This document shows positions 39,501-54,500 of a stretch of DNA of 64,000 nucleotides, in pieces. The stretch is from contig CM060200.1 of the NCBI GenBank assembly GCA_030562195.1, positions 36,463,468-36,527,467 on the forward strand, in the 5' to 3' direction. The DNA is from Nipponacmea schrenckii. Lineage: Eukaryota > Mollusca > Gastropoda > Lottiidae. The notes beneath the pieces are model-generated. The model ran no database searches. It was not told where the DNA came from and saw only the letters and a list, made by a program, of their open reading frames with translations. Positions within the stretch are counted from its first letter, which is position 1; every line of letters starts with the position of its first letter. The translations under genes were made by a program, and so were the position numbers.

Positions 39501-42500
39501 CATACCAGGATGTCCTGAAATATACAGAATTGTAAATGGTCAACAACAAAATATAATATAATATTAGTTGGTATATCAAGTCATAAACCTGCAGCAAATA
39601 TATTTGCACACATCCAATTCCCTTAAAATACAATCTGTCTCTTTAATTTACAAACAATGTAATTTATTCAACTGGTAACTCTAAATACAACTAGGCATGT
39701 AGAGTTTATGTTTTACTTGTAAATATCTTTGATCCTGTTTAAAAAACGTTTTAAATCTGAACATATAACAACAAAACTACCATTTAATGGAAAAGTTTTT
39801 GAAAAATATTCTGTTGGCCAAATGTGTGAATTAGTTTTTCGATTTTTCTGAAGACTTTTGCATCTATAACAAATTATTCATAGAGATCAAACACACTTGT
39901 TATGACCAGTTAGCAAGAAAATGAATTAAGAGCCCTGCTTTAAGTGATAAATTACTGTATTCACAAGAGATAGAAAATAATTTCTTTCTTAAGTTTTCAG
40001 TAAACAGAACAGCTGTGTAATAAATGTAGAAAGAAATTCATTGCCTGTAGGTATTGTCCAAGACTAATAAATAAAATAGACATGTGTATAGAACAAGAAA
40101 TAATGTATTGAATGCATTAAACATTATTGTTCAGGATGATATTCACTGTAAAAAGCAATACTTCAAGTTGGTGGTAATTTATTTTTTACTATAAATTGAT
40201 TCAGACAATTGTCATTTATAAAATCACTTCTAAAAGCCTTTTAAATTGAATCAATCTTTTCAACTATTTTCTTAGAGTTGCCAATGTATTTATGCAGTAA
40301 GTTACGGCATGTTTTTTCTACATTAATCATTTCGAACTGAGTGTTGACAGCATGTATTGAGAAGAGTGTATTGAGAGAGGGAGTGTTGAGGACAACTCAA
40401 GTTCAAAGGTATTACAGTTTTAGTTCATATATCAAGATTAACATGTGGTATATAGTAAGGATTCTGTTCACAACACCAGAGAGTATGGAGCTAGGAAAGG
40501 AAAACTTGGTAATGTTTTGGAGGTGAAACCATTCAACATGTTGTGAAATATATGGACATATTTCAAACTCAACGATTCAACGATTAAAAGTTCAGTTTTT
40601 ATTTGTCAGGATGTGAAAAGTGGTCTTAAATTAATAACATTTTAAATTGGTGCATTATGATTTAAAGAGGTGCACATCATTTCATGGCATCCAGCCATTA
40701 CTTAACAGTTAGTTCTATACTTTAAGACTGAAACAGTGTAGAGTCATTTAAGGCTAAATAAAAATAAATTATTTTACAGACTTGTAAACAATGGGCTTCA
40801 AGACAAATTCTTAAACTTGATAATTGAATTTCATATGATAATTTACTAAAATAACAGATATCAACTAAAACCTAGGACAGTGTTTCCTTAATTAATCCAC
40901 TTGTCATTCCTTACTGTATATGACATTCAAAATGTCTAGTGCTTAAAATGGATACATTTGTTTTTAACACATCTATGTTAGTTTTAACACAAACGTTTTG
41001 TTTTAATTAGAATTGGCGGAAACACGACTGAATAAATAGTCATTGAAGATTGGAAATAAAGACATGAACAAAACGGAAATAAGAAAAGAGATGGAATGAA
41101 GTTTGTCTGTGTGAAACATAACAGATGGTAACAAGCACTTGAAGTGAGATCATCTTGGAGTAATCATAACAGAAACAACTTGTTACATACTCTATGTATA
41201 ATGTACAGTAAAAACAGTGTGTGAATGTGAAAGGGGTAGATATAATCAGTATCATTAGTTATTCTACTGTATTTGGACAATAATTATCTCAAAGTTTTAC
41301 AGTCGGTAAGTAGTATTTCTTAATTTCACAAAATAAGAAACATCTTGCACCAAATAAACTTCTATTTAAGGCCTTGAGCATTGTTTTTTTTATGACCAGA
41401 ATTTCCATTGTTCTTTTCAAAACAGTTCTAAGAGTATTCTAAGAAATGTAAAAATAGTATCAATACTAGGTTTACGTTATGAATTTCAAATAGACAGTCA
41501 CAAAATTTTGTGCTCTTGACTAGAATCTTTTTTTTATAATCATTTGTGAAGAAGATATTGTTTTTAGAACAGATGCCTATCAATGATGTTAAAAACACCA
41601 AAATATACATAAAACAACAGCACCTTTTAAGAGGTTTCTTACTTAAGTGATTTATTTAACTATGTAGATGAAGATGAAAAAGTGGCATAGTATATTCAGT
41701 TCTCAAAGGTCACCATTTAATATGCAAGATCTATTGTTAAGAACAGAACATTCTGGTCAAAGGAAATATATAAGAACTGGGGATGTAATAAATGTTTCAT
41801 AGCAAGTAAAATTGAAGGTTAATGGCCATCGATGAGAAATAACTTGTTTAACCAGTATCACAAAATTCAATCTTGAGAATGGTTTTAGTTTGCTACAATA
41901 TTCTAGCCAAAATCCATACAGTAATGTTATTTAAAAGAAAGTGATTTTTTGTTATTGGTAATAGTAACATTTCTCTTAATGTACAAGCTTTATTCAGAAA
42001 GGTTGCCAAGAAAATGTTTTAACTGAGCAAAAGAATTCTTCAAAAGAATTTCATCTAGTTTTGGAATGAGTTCTCAATAACCAACATGCCATAGCTGTTA
42101 AACATGAGTTGGAACTTATTGTACAACAGATTAAGACCAACTCTTTTCAAATAGATAAATGATATCCAGACAGACACAGCTCAACTAAACTATCATTTTA
42201 ATTTTATTTTTTATAAATAGCAACCTTAGGCAAAATATAATATTATAATCTTCAAGTGTCTTCTGCTGAGGTTTTTTTTATATTCCTTTCAGAAGGTAAT
42301 TAATAAAACATGAAAGTGGTGTTGAAGAGAAAAACGTGAATTTCATAGAAAGATAAAATGATATGACATTCTATGATTGACTACTTAGTTCTTTCATACA
42401 AGTTTTTGATGTAAAAGGAAAGTTAGAGGAAATTAAAGCAGACTAGATAGTGTGGAGTAGAAACTTATTAAAAACCTGTCAATACATTTATCATGTTGAA

Positions 42501-45500
42501 ACATTATGGCCATCATGTACTTCAATACAAGATTTAGCGTAGAGAAGTATGGATTTATAAATATAACATCACAAACAAGGTAAGTCTGCTTTATTATTGC
42601 TTAGTATTGACTAATTATCATTGCTTTGAAATATCTACTTAATATTAGAAATATGAAAACTGGATTAGTAACTACTAGTCCTCTTTCAAACATCAAAGGG
42701 AGCAAAATTCTCTGTAGGTTTAAGCACTCATTAAAATTTTGAGAGCTAGTAGGCTGTGTTGGGTCAAAATATGGAACTATATAGACTATTTATTATTAAA
42801 AATCAATAGAAAAGATTCATTTCTTGTATGATTCAGCATAGTATGTATGTAGTATGTGTTGTCATGAATTTCTTCCTTAACAAATGTTCAGTTGAATGAA
42901 AGAGGTCATTATTATTGGCATATCTAAAATTGGGAATTGCTTATTAAAGTGATAGTAGGTCTCGGAACATAAAATTTGGAAGTTTTAAACTTGGCTCTAT
43001 TCAAATATACCTGCTGCCATAAATAAAAGAAATAAAAAAATATAAAAAAACAATATCCCAAAAAAAAGGAATAACCATAAAAATGCATTTGATTATTGAA
43101 AAACACTCAATAAATTGATTAAGCGTTTATCAAAAATGATTTAGTTTTGTGAGTTTTCCAGATTTTTAAGTATTATGTTACTTTATGACAACCGGTTAGT
43201 TCACTCTTGACTATAATATATGTATTATATATTATACTCATATTGACCATTCTTGAGAGCTAAAATTTTATGTTCATCCTAAGACGCAGTATCCCTTTAA
43301 TAAATATCCCAAATTATTTCCTTGATAAATTGGATATTTAACTTTGAACAAGCAAGGCATGAGAATGTCATCAGATCATTGATAGAAGAGTGGAGTCAAC
43401 AAATTAGAACAATCACAATAACAAACGTTAAGATCTCGGTTTTGATTAGATTGAATTTCTAAGGAGCTGAAAGGGAAGGCCCAACTGCTTTTATCCTAGA
43501 AATTAATTAGACAAAATATAGAAAGAAACATCCATTGAAAGATATATATATTCTCTACTAACTAACAGAGATATCAACTTAATGTAAGATCTTGCAACCA
43601 AAGATATTCACCATTGAATATCTACATGCTAATGTTAAGGAGGGAATTAAGGGAAAGTTACAACTGTTCCCTTTGAAAGATAAAATCAGTCTCACCTGGT
43701 CTTGGTTCCATGTTATTGGGCATTCCTGGCATAGGACCACCAGTGCTACCAGGGGGCTGAAATATAAAATACTTGTTTACTTTGCTATCACAAAAACATA
43801 TGGAAAACACAGTAAGGAATGTAGGGATTGTGATCCCATTGTCAGTCCATTGTCAGCAAGTAATGGATTTAACTCAGATATATAGAGCATAACTCAAAAT
43901 TGTAAATTATTAGGTCCCACTCTAAAAGCAGGTACAGATTTATGTTCTTACAGTTAATTTTGGTCTGGGCATAAATTCATTGAAGTTGTTTCCCTTTACA
44001 TGTGAAACTATTTGTGGTAGATATCCTTAGTTTAATATTGAATGGAGAATAGAGACAATGTTATATGCCCATCAATGACATGTGTAGTTACAATAACATT
44101 CTATTATGCATTGTATTGCACACAAAATGTACTGATTCAACCCTGAAAAAAAGTGAACCTTTCAAAATTTTATTGCTGTAACAAAAATTACACAAATAAT
44201 TCGACAGGGTGTATGTACTTCAAGCCTTACAATAGCTAAGACACTACAAAATGCGCTCTTCAACATTTGAAGATATACCATGCATGTCTAGAAAATATGG
44301 CAAATGATGTAGCAAGCAACAAAAATGAATTTGTTGTTGCAGATGTATAAATCTCCAGTATTCCTTAGATACTTACAGGATTAAAATCTATTTGATTAGG
44401 CATTCTAACACCAGGTCCTGGACCCGGACCCCGAGGGCCACCAGGATACCTTGGTGACATAAATTGCTGAAAAAAAGATAAATATCAATCAAAAAACTGT
44501 TCAAATTTCCACCACATGTGAAGGGGCTAACCTACATCATTTGCCTTACTTTTTTCTAGACTTGCAAATCTAAATTTCACCAACAAAAAAAATGCCTTTA
44601 CCCACATTTCAAATAAATGCACTACCATTACCAAAAAAAAAAGAAAAATACACTATCAATAAAAGTAAACAACAAAAAATAACATAGACATTATATTTTA
44701 TAATGATGAGGGTGAGCCCCTTTTCAATTGTGGGAGAAAACATTTCAATTTGGTATCACATATGTAAAATATGATAAAAGAAAAAATCCGAAATAACATC
44801 AACTACAAGAAAGAAAAGGAAGGATTTTGGATGCTAAAAATACACTTGAATTGATACAAATATACGATAGATTTATTTTTATTTTTGGAAGATGAATGAA
44901 AAATAATGATAGATGAATCAGGGTACCAATGATATAGATTTCTCTGCTTTGAAAGAATGTTATTGTTATATCCATTTTCTACAGAAATCCCCTTGTTTTA
45001 GGTTATTGAGCAGGATAATTTCTTTAAGAGTTATGACATGATGTCTTACATAGAAATGCTAACTAGAAAGTGCCACAGATGAGAGAAAAATAAAAAAGAA
45101 TCTTAGTTAATCAGTTGGAATATCAGTCAGAATCTAAGTCAATCAGTTGGAATGTAAGTCAATCAGTTGGAATGTAAATCAATCAGTTGGAATGTAAGTC
45201 AATCAGTTAGAATCTAAGTGAAGTCAATCAGTTGAAATCAAAGTCACTTACTTGGAATCTAAGTGAAGTCAATCAGTTAAAAAGTCAGTTGGAATCTAAG
45301 TCAAAAAGTTGGAATCTAAGTCAATCAGTTGGAATCTAAGTCAATCAGTTGGAATCTAAGTCAATCAGTTGGAATCTAAGTCAATGAGTTGGAATCCAAG
45401 ACAATCAGTTGGAATCTTAGTCAATCAGTCAAAATCTTGTCTAATTAACATTTGAAATATTGGTAGATTTACAGTAAACGTATCCTGTAATAAGAAAAGC

Positions 45501-48500
45501 AATAAAAAAAAAATATTCTGGAAATGAAACAAATTGATATTTGAAAATAATAGTATTGGGTTAAACCATTATTCTTTGCACTTTTTTTGACATGATAGAA
45601 AACTTGAAAGTTGGAATTTTAGTGATGGTAGTATTGGTCCTACTGTTGGGTTAAACCATTATTCTTTGCAATTATTATAACATGATAGAAGACATAAAAG
45701 TGATTGTATTACTTGGTCCTTGTTTATGTATTTGGGAACAGCTAGTCATTGTCCACATAGTCACAAATGTAATAAGTATAGAGAAGACAGTTAAAAGATT
45801 ACTAATCTATCCTACAAGAGAGCATGATGAAGAAAAACTGATGTTCAATGATACTCACTTGATTTGGACCCATCATGGGCCCTGGGGTGTGAGGGGAAAG
45901 CTGAGAACCACCCTGTCAATGCAAGTCAGAAAATTTCATGATTAAAAGCAGATGATATTAATAAAACAAAGGTACAACACCAATACCTTATCAGAGACAT
46001 TTCATTTGTGGCTTTCATTCAGAGCACATTCCACATCTAAAAGTGCTTTGATTGCTAATACAACAGCAGCTTTCTACAACTTAACATCTTGAATTTTTAC
46101 CCCAATACCTTCAGCTCTGAGGTATCTTAGACTCAGCTCCCTCTTTCCTTCTCCCCGCATAGTGTTCATTTGTTACCCTCAGGAGATACTTAACATGATT
46201 GAATTTGACTTTAAAAGTAGAGTTTTTCAAGTATAACTTTTGAACATTAGCCAGATTTTCAAAATTGCCCAAATCAAGTTTTCTTGTTTTTGTGCACTTT
46301 TTAAAATAGCTTTTACGGTAAAAATTCTGCAAGGGTAAACAAGATTGACTTGGTCATAGTCTGAATGACATTATTTTTTTAAATCCAATCTGAATGTGGA
46401 TAAAAATTGTTTAAATGAAATGTCTCTTAGCTAAAATACAAAACCATGAGCATTCCACACCAGAACAAATTCATATATTATATACTTACAGGAAAAAAAC
46501 TGGGAGGCATTGGACCACCTGGCATACCATCTTGTGGTGGCATTTGTCCTAATGGACTTGGTGCTGCCGCATTCTAAAATGACAAGAACATAATTCAAAA
46601 GGTAAGTGAAATAATTTGCAATATATCATTAAATTTCTTCAACAATATGATTACCCATCGTTAGTGATGCAGGTCAGAGGGAATGGTGTGGAAAAAAAAA
46701 ATGAGGCCACATGGCTACAGACTGTGTGTGTTGAAGTTGGAAATATTTTAGAGCAGACTAATGGCTCTGTCATGGCAAAACTTCCCTCATTGAACACTGT
46801 ATCACATTGCCAGTCTTCATTGGCCCATTTGGTGCAGAAGAGTAGGAATTGATGTCCAGGCCCACAATGTTAAGGCCGTTAAAATGTCAAGTTCATACTG
46901 AAATCAACTATTTCAGTTGTACCATATGGACAGTCCAGTTTAAAACAAAGAAATTTTTGGTAAGGGAGGTCATCAGTGTTTTGATTCTTCAAGAGATAAT
47001 AATGTCTGTATGATAGGGCTGTACAATGCATCGCATCGAATAATAATAATGAAGATGCATCAGGACGATGCCTTGACTACACTAAGCGAGATACACTATT
47101 CATTAACTCCCTTTAATGACAAGACACAAGAACATCTCGCTTATTTAGAAACAATGTCATGACTTCATATACCATATTTGAAAATATCCAAAAAACTTAA
47201 ATATCTCGTTTAGTGACGAACGCAAAATTGTTTCGACCTTTTTTTTATATTCGCTGAATTGTCATTAGATAATTCCAGAGGGTGCACAATATATCATATT
47301 GTATCGTCAGAAGACTATTTATTCTTTAGTGCATTGAAACGCCACTTCAGGAATTGTTGCAGCCCTACTGATACTGAATGAGCATGTGAAACGTTAATGA
47401 ATTAAAAATAACCATAGTATATCTACATAATATATCTTTATTCATCTATGCCTATTCTCTCATGTCTAATACACATTACAATGAATTGGTCTATCTTGAA
47501 AAAGCTTGTGGGTCAGATTTATTAACCACAGAAAAAACCTTGTCACTTAATTCAGATAGGGCAATAAACTGAGGCTCCATGTGCTACAGACTGCTTGACA
47601 AGATCAATGCTAATGTCCAGGAACATATTCTCTCTTATCTTCATGTTTTATATTCATACAGACTGACCTCAGAAAAACTCCATTGGATTACATTTAAAAC
47701 ATCTATGGTTCTCGTTTTATCTGCTATTATTCCTTTAATGTCATTCAGAAAGACCCAGTCCATTTCAGGATTTTAATACTATTATTTCAATAAAATAAGA
47801 CCTTAGGCAGAAAATTGTTCAAAAAGTAGTATTTGACTAAGCTACTGTTTGAACTTTTCTGTAATGTACTATCTAGACAAGTGAGAATACAATGTCAGAA
47901 AAGACCCTTGCAACAAGATCAGCTTTTTAACATCCACAAACTGTCAACCCTCTGACAGTTAAATAATCTTTTAGATTGTTAACGCCCAATGAAAGAAAGT
48001 TGTCATATTTTTTCATTCGTCTAGTTCAGTACAGAAAAGTTCAAGGTCAACTTTGCTACATTAGATCTAGGTGTCAAACCAAACCGGGATGATTTTCGTC
48101 GATGGTGGTCTAGACCAGGGCTATTTTCGCTATTTGTTGTGTAGAATTTAGCATAAAAACAGCTGGAATTGATTAATAAATTGCAGTCTTCATACTTAAT
48201 GCCATTATGCTATCAGTGTACGTATGATTTTTGGTCATTTTCAATCTTAAATTTCTCAAATTTTCACATTACAACCAACTGGCTTTGTTAACTTTTAAAG
48301 ATAGTCTTGACCTTTAGCTCTTTAGTTGTCAGGTGCATTCGTTGCTGCATTTCGGTAATTTGTTCCTAAATAGGATTCTAGTAAGAACACAACTTTGCAT
48401 ATCTGCGCCCCGGTTGTTTGAGCCGGCGGGCACACTTGCGTTCGAATAGTTCAGAAAATATGGACAAAATTTTGTTTATATTCTAAAAGTATGTAATCAA

Positions 48501-51500
48501 ATTCATGAACCACTTCTGATAGTTATACAAGAAATTCAGCAACTGACTAGAAATTATCAATACACTTAGCAGACAGGGTTCACCGAATAGCTCTATATAG
48601 TTCATATAGTGACTTTAAGGTGAAAAAGTGGCAAGATTGTGATTATTGATTATTTACACTAGCTATAAACTGTGTACAATAGTCCGAAAAAGTCTTCATA
48701 TATTTACAATAGACAGACAGGACAAACTTGACATATCCCATTTAGTAATATTCAGTCTTAATTATTGTCTTAAGTAGGCTACATATTAGTTCACATTAGG
48801 TCATTTTCATTTTAAACATATCTTTCAAACAATTTTATAGCAACCATCACTTTAGAAACAGAGAAAGTCCTAGGAATTTCATGTACTCAAAAAACCCCAA
48901 ACATTTAGTTGATAAGATCAAAGGTGAATGAATGTAAGCTTGTAAAATGCAGACTTGAATGATTTTCAGTTAGCATTGATAAAATCTTCATCTTGCTCGA
49001 TTTTAAGATATATCACGAAATCTATTTTAATATTTCTAGCTGAAATTTCAGCTTTTTCAACAATCATTCAATTTGTAACTATATGAATTAATTCATTGAT
49101 GATGATTAGGACCAAAAACTGTTTTTAAGCAGCAGGCTTAAAACATAGTCAGATATTTATATTCAGATAACTGAAGATATTTTGTAATTTTTGATGTGTT
49201 GCTAGCAGGAAAACCTGTGCTACAAATGAGGCTTTCTACCTCAGACCAATACTAGAAGATAAACTATTGAGTGGGACATAAATACTTTGGATTTTCAAAT
49301 TTGAAAATCAATATTTCAAATCAATATTTGAATTGAATAAGATATTTTGACTAAAATTCAATAATGAAGAAGCCTAAGGAGAAGCATAAGATTCAGAGAT
49401 TAAGAGTTTTAAAGTACCACCATTCCAACCCTCAGAAAATAAAGTAGACTAATTTCTAATGTGTAAGGAGACCCATTGCTGAGATTTCCTAGATTCATCA
49501 AGAACAGATCTGGTTTGGGAATGTAGATGACCCTACAAAATTATGGCACTTGTCCTGAACCACATGTATAGGCAAACCTTGATGTTTGACATTCAGAAAT
49601 AAGAAAACTTGATGACATTATGAAATAAGTCTGGAAATAGTATCAGCTTACTGGTAACTCATGTTGATCAGATGACCATGCTGACAAAGCCAGCTTGTCA
49701 TAATTATTTTGAAATGAAAATGAATGGAGTTTTACGTCCTACTCTTCTGCACAATTATTTTGTAGTTTTAATGTGAACTGAACCTATTTGCTTTGATAAA
49801 GATGTGAACAATATCAAATTTGAGAATAATGACAAGAAAGATATGAACCATTCTAATAAAAAATATTCAAAATTACATGTCATTAGTTTCAAAATGTCTA
49901 CAAATCTTTAGAAATTTAAAGAAGATTTTCCTTTCAAATAAGAAACAACTTTCATCTTTTGTAGTCAGCTATTTTAATCAAGCCCCAAAGAAAACCCATT
50001 TCAGATAAAGAACTTAGGTACTTAGCACATAGTAGGTGTTCCGAGAACACTGTGGTCTTCTGTTGTAAGTTTTCATTTACAAAGCAATAGGACAAGATTT
50101 GTACAATAATGCTGAACCTCTGACAGACATGCTAATCTAAAACAGATTCTGCCATTGGCCAAAACAAATCAAATTGAAGACATGAGTAGGCCAAATCATA
50201 TTTTAGGCCTTCTTCATGTGCTACTAGAATTAAAAAAATTCCTTAAAAAAATTCTTAATCTCAAGTCAATTGGTTTCTCAGAGATCAAACCCTTCTCAGA
50301 GAGTTTTTGCAAAAAGTGATATTTTCACAAGAGAAGACATTAAGTATGATTTAATTGATTTCTTGTCAATTACAAGATATAAAAATATTTAGTAGAAGCA
50401 TTGACTAGAATAATAAAATATGTCAGAATTTATTATTAATACTATTAGTCATAAACAAGTATAATTCACTGCTTCCAATATTTTAATCATCTCTCAAAAT
50501 TATTAAATAAAATAATACAAGCCAGCCAGTCAAAAGGTAAAAAATGGCAGAAATGTTTTCAAGATGACCTAAATAATATAAGCTTAAAATGTAGTGTTGA
50601 GTTCAGTATAGAGAGACAGCATGTGAACTATAAATAGACCACACATACAAAGCCCCAGTATAACAAACCAAGTGAAGGTAGAAAGCCTCATTTGTGCTTG
50701 GGAGTCTATTGATTATTACAGTACCATGTGATCACCAGTGGATGAGTCCACAACAAAAACAAGGTGATCATCCTTTGGAAATTATTGACAACATCTACAA
50801 CATGAAGTTAATTTATGAATGTTTTAATTTGATCAGACATTACTCTCTAATATATTTTTACTACCTATACTGTATAGCAATAAATTTATCAAGAGTTTTT
50901 AAATCAGGCTGTGTACAAAACTTTAACTTCCCTTTTTCAAACTTGTTGACATAGAAAATCAATACTAAACCATCTTTATTTTCCAGAGAAAGTTTCTTCA
51001 AAATAAAAAAATGGCATAAAAACCATGTCCTATCCCCAATAATAAAAAAAAAACACAATGACATCATAAAACTATCAGAAGTTTGAAAATGAAATAGCTT
51101 GTTTTCTTGAGTAAAGAGTTCAACATAAAGTGTGTCTTTATAATGTCCTTGACTTGTTATGAGTAGGATAAATAATTCCTTATATTATATATATTTCCTT
51201 CTATTTCTTGTACTTAAAACTTTTGAAAAATTTCCCCAAAAATAACAGTTACTTAAAAAAAGTATAAGACAAAACAGGAAGGGAAATGGTTGAATGTTCT
51301 AATAGTACCATACATTATAGTAGGGTTAAAACTTCACAAGGATCAAACAGCTTCAATATTTCCTACTTTCAAGGAACAGAGTTAATGTAATAATACATCA
51401 TACATTTGTTCTTGCTAATTGATAAGAGCTATGCGTTACATTTGATTCTATTGAAATTCATCAGAAACATACCGCAGATGTTTTACCATTTCAGAGTTAA

Positions 51501-54500
51501 CATGATCACATACCTCTGACTAAATGGTACTGTGATATTAGTAATATCTTCATACCAGAATTATAATAATGGCCATTTGATTGGAATAAGATGAAAATAA
51601 CCAAATTTAAGCGACATATAAGTTACAAGCGTGACTAATTTAAGTACCAAAGCCAAAAAGGTAACTTTTTCATATCTTGTTACTCAAATCAAACTATTAA
51701 CATCCACATACATTTTAACATCAAGCACACTAAAATACACTCAACAAAATAAGTATAAGATAATATGTGAATCTGTTGTAATTTGTGATGTTGAAATAAT
51801 ATTTGTAATGTTGAAAGTAAATTATTTCATCATTTTTCTGTATGATAAGACAATAGAATGAGTTGACTGGTTATAAAATGAATGACCTTCCTCATAGCTT
51901 TAACCTTGTAAGAGCCTTCAAGACAATACAGTACAAGTCCACAGTTCTAATGACAGTCTAGAGAGGAGTCATTTTTAAGTTGAAGGAAAATTAGTGAAAA
52001 TAGAGTTGTAATATAAAGTTCAAATTTTCCTTCATTTTTTAAGTAAACTTTTTAAATGGTGAATAGGACCAGATATTTTTAAGGTTTATTGGGGGGTTCT
52101 TTTCAGAGGCTGACTTTGCTAGCCATCCAGGGTTATAAGATTATGCCATAAAACGTTCATTTAGTATTCAAAATGACTTTATTTTATGTGAACAAACTAT
52201 TAAACCATCAACAAGCAACAGAAACCAACTGAATTGAGAATATTGGTTTGGCTCATAATCAGAGACCAAGATTTTAGTTCATTGTCTTATTCAACTGTGA
52301 CTGGCAGGAGAAACTGGGTTGAAAACTCCAAAATGCTTATCCTGACCTAGACTGTCATTGTATTTTGAAAATCAAAGTAGCCAACCAGCATCTAACTTGG
52401 CTGCAGATTTGAGAGTATATACATCTTTTCATTAAACTTATACATCTTCTCGAAATGAAATTGAAAGTTTTTCTATTTTAGATTTGGCTAAATTTAAAGA
52501 ACATAGCTTCATCTTTTTTTATTTTCAACAGTTTGAAATTATAACTTGTAGTCTGTAGTACACACTACCTGGGTCTTTTATTCCATCTTGATGATTCAAT
52601 GCCTTAAATGGTTTTAATTTTAGGACCTACAACCTGGGGACTTATTCACGAAAACCTCAATTCATGTCAGTTGAGGGTTGATAATCTGATTGGTCAATCA
52701 CTAAAAATGTATTTCTCATCAACCTTTATTATCCAATCAGACTAATGTATTTTTCAGTTTTTGGGGAATAGTGAGGTTTATGTATCATTGAATGAATAAA
52801 CTGTTTCTCGTATGTTGTCTGTTTGTAAAGGGGTGCTCCTTTTGTTGTCAATACAATGAAAAGAAGATTGATTTCCAGCTGAAAATATTACGGATGTTGC
52901 ATAATAAGTGAGATATGCAACTCAGTGGGCAGATAGTGCCTTATCTTTCTTTAGATACATTAGACACCCACATTGTGTTTTTTTTTCAATGACAAATCTA
53001 AATATCATGCTAGCCATTAAACGTATTTCATGTTGAAGTTATTAGTTCAGTCAGTCTGCGACATTCAAAATGGAGTGTCGACTTGTAAAAATGTTTCTTT
53101 AAATTGTATGTATATACAGGACACTGATAGCATCGATCTAACATTATAAACAATGTCGTTATTGCAAAATCCCTGTTTATTAAAGCAGCTTTCACAATAT
53201 TGTCATCATACAACGCTTAATTCTTGTGAAATTGCATTAGCTACAGTCGTCTGATAGTAAAATTGAAATTCTGCAAATTGATAATATCAGTGTCCCTGAT
53301 ATATATTAAAGTTTAGAAAACTTCTTTATAATACCTTTTATACACATCAGTTCTCTTCCTTTCATTAAAATAAGGAAGTCGAATTGAACTTTATTCATAT
53401 TGCCAAATCAAGATAGTGATAACTTTAAGATTTATCCACAAAAAGAATGTTGGAAAAAATGATAAAAGATGAGAAAAAACGACTTACCGGAGCCATACCA
53501 TTAACACTATACCCTGAATTAACAAAACCCTAAAACACAAATATTGAAAACAGTCATTAAATAACATAATCTCAGTCGATTGAAACATCAAACTAATACA
53601 ACTGATGATAATCTTTACCAGCAAATACTCTGCTTATAGCATTATAAATCTATAATAACTACTTAAACTGTAGAACAATATTCACATGTACCGGTAGTGA
53701 GGGCAGGGTTCCTAGACCTTAGACTCTCAGTCAAAAAAATCAATAAACCATGGACATGTATGCCACATTTGATAACTGAAAAGGCCAAATTTCTCTTACT
53801 GCACTTGTATGTTGTACCCCAATTTCATAACCTTACCAAGAGGAAATTACCACTGTCCTAACAAACTTTCTAGCAAACCTTCTGCCTAATTAAGCAAAGT
53901 TGAAAGTCATATATATAAAAGATAAATATTAAAGATAATTCTATACTTACATAATCATGAAATGCTTTTGCTTCACTTGAATGGTCACATGTATCACGTC
54001 TTTCTGGTGCTGCACAATATAAGTCCCAAAACACGCTACAAATAGAAAACAAGGGTTTGAAAATATTCCTTTTCGTTCCAGAATAAAATGTGCCAATTCA
54101 ATTGTAGTGGGTAGTCAGATAACAATATGGTGTAATATTTAGAACCTTGGAGAGAAATTATTCATGTTTAATTGCCTTATAACATGACATCTAGAAATAA
54201 ATCTCAAATCAACATCTTGTAAGTCACTATGATCTGAAACCCAGATTCCCAACCTTCACATTCAACATTAATTACTTTATATAACAGACCAAATGTCAAT
54301 ATATATAATAATACCTACCACCACCAAGAATGTAGAAATCCAGGAGGTTCTCCTAATGTGATATTTTTCTCCCATCGTATCTAAAATTAAAATATAAACT
54401 AACAATAAAGTGAACTTTAATGGATGAAGGGGAATACTACATTTAATATGAATTGATTCCTGACAAGCTAAAATGAACTACATGTAGTTAAAGAAAATTT

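Noticed and set aside
52640..52800. Possible MITE around GATAATCTGATTGG and TTATCCAATCAG
   Set aside because: The arms pair only loosely and no target duplication or clear termini were found.
53870..54052. 60-codon reverse-strand ORF
   Set aside because: SSBP exon 4 (54035-53951) with intron extensions, not a separate gene.
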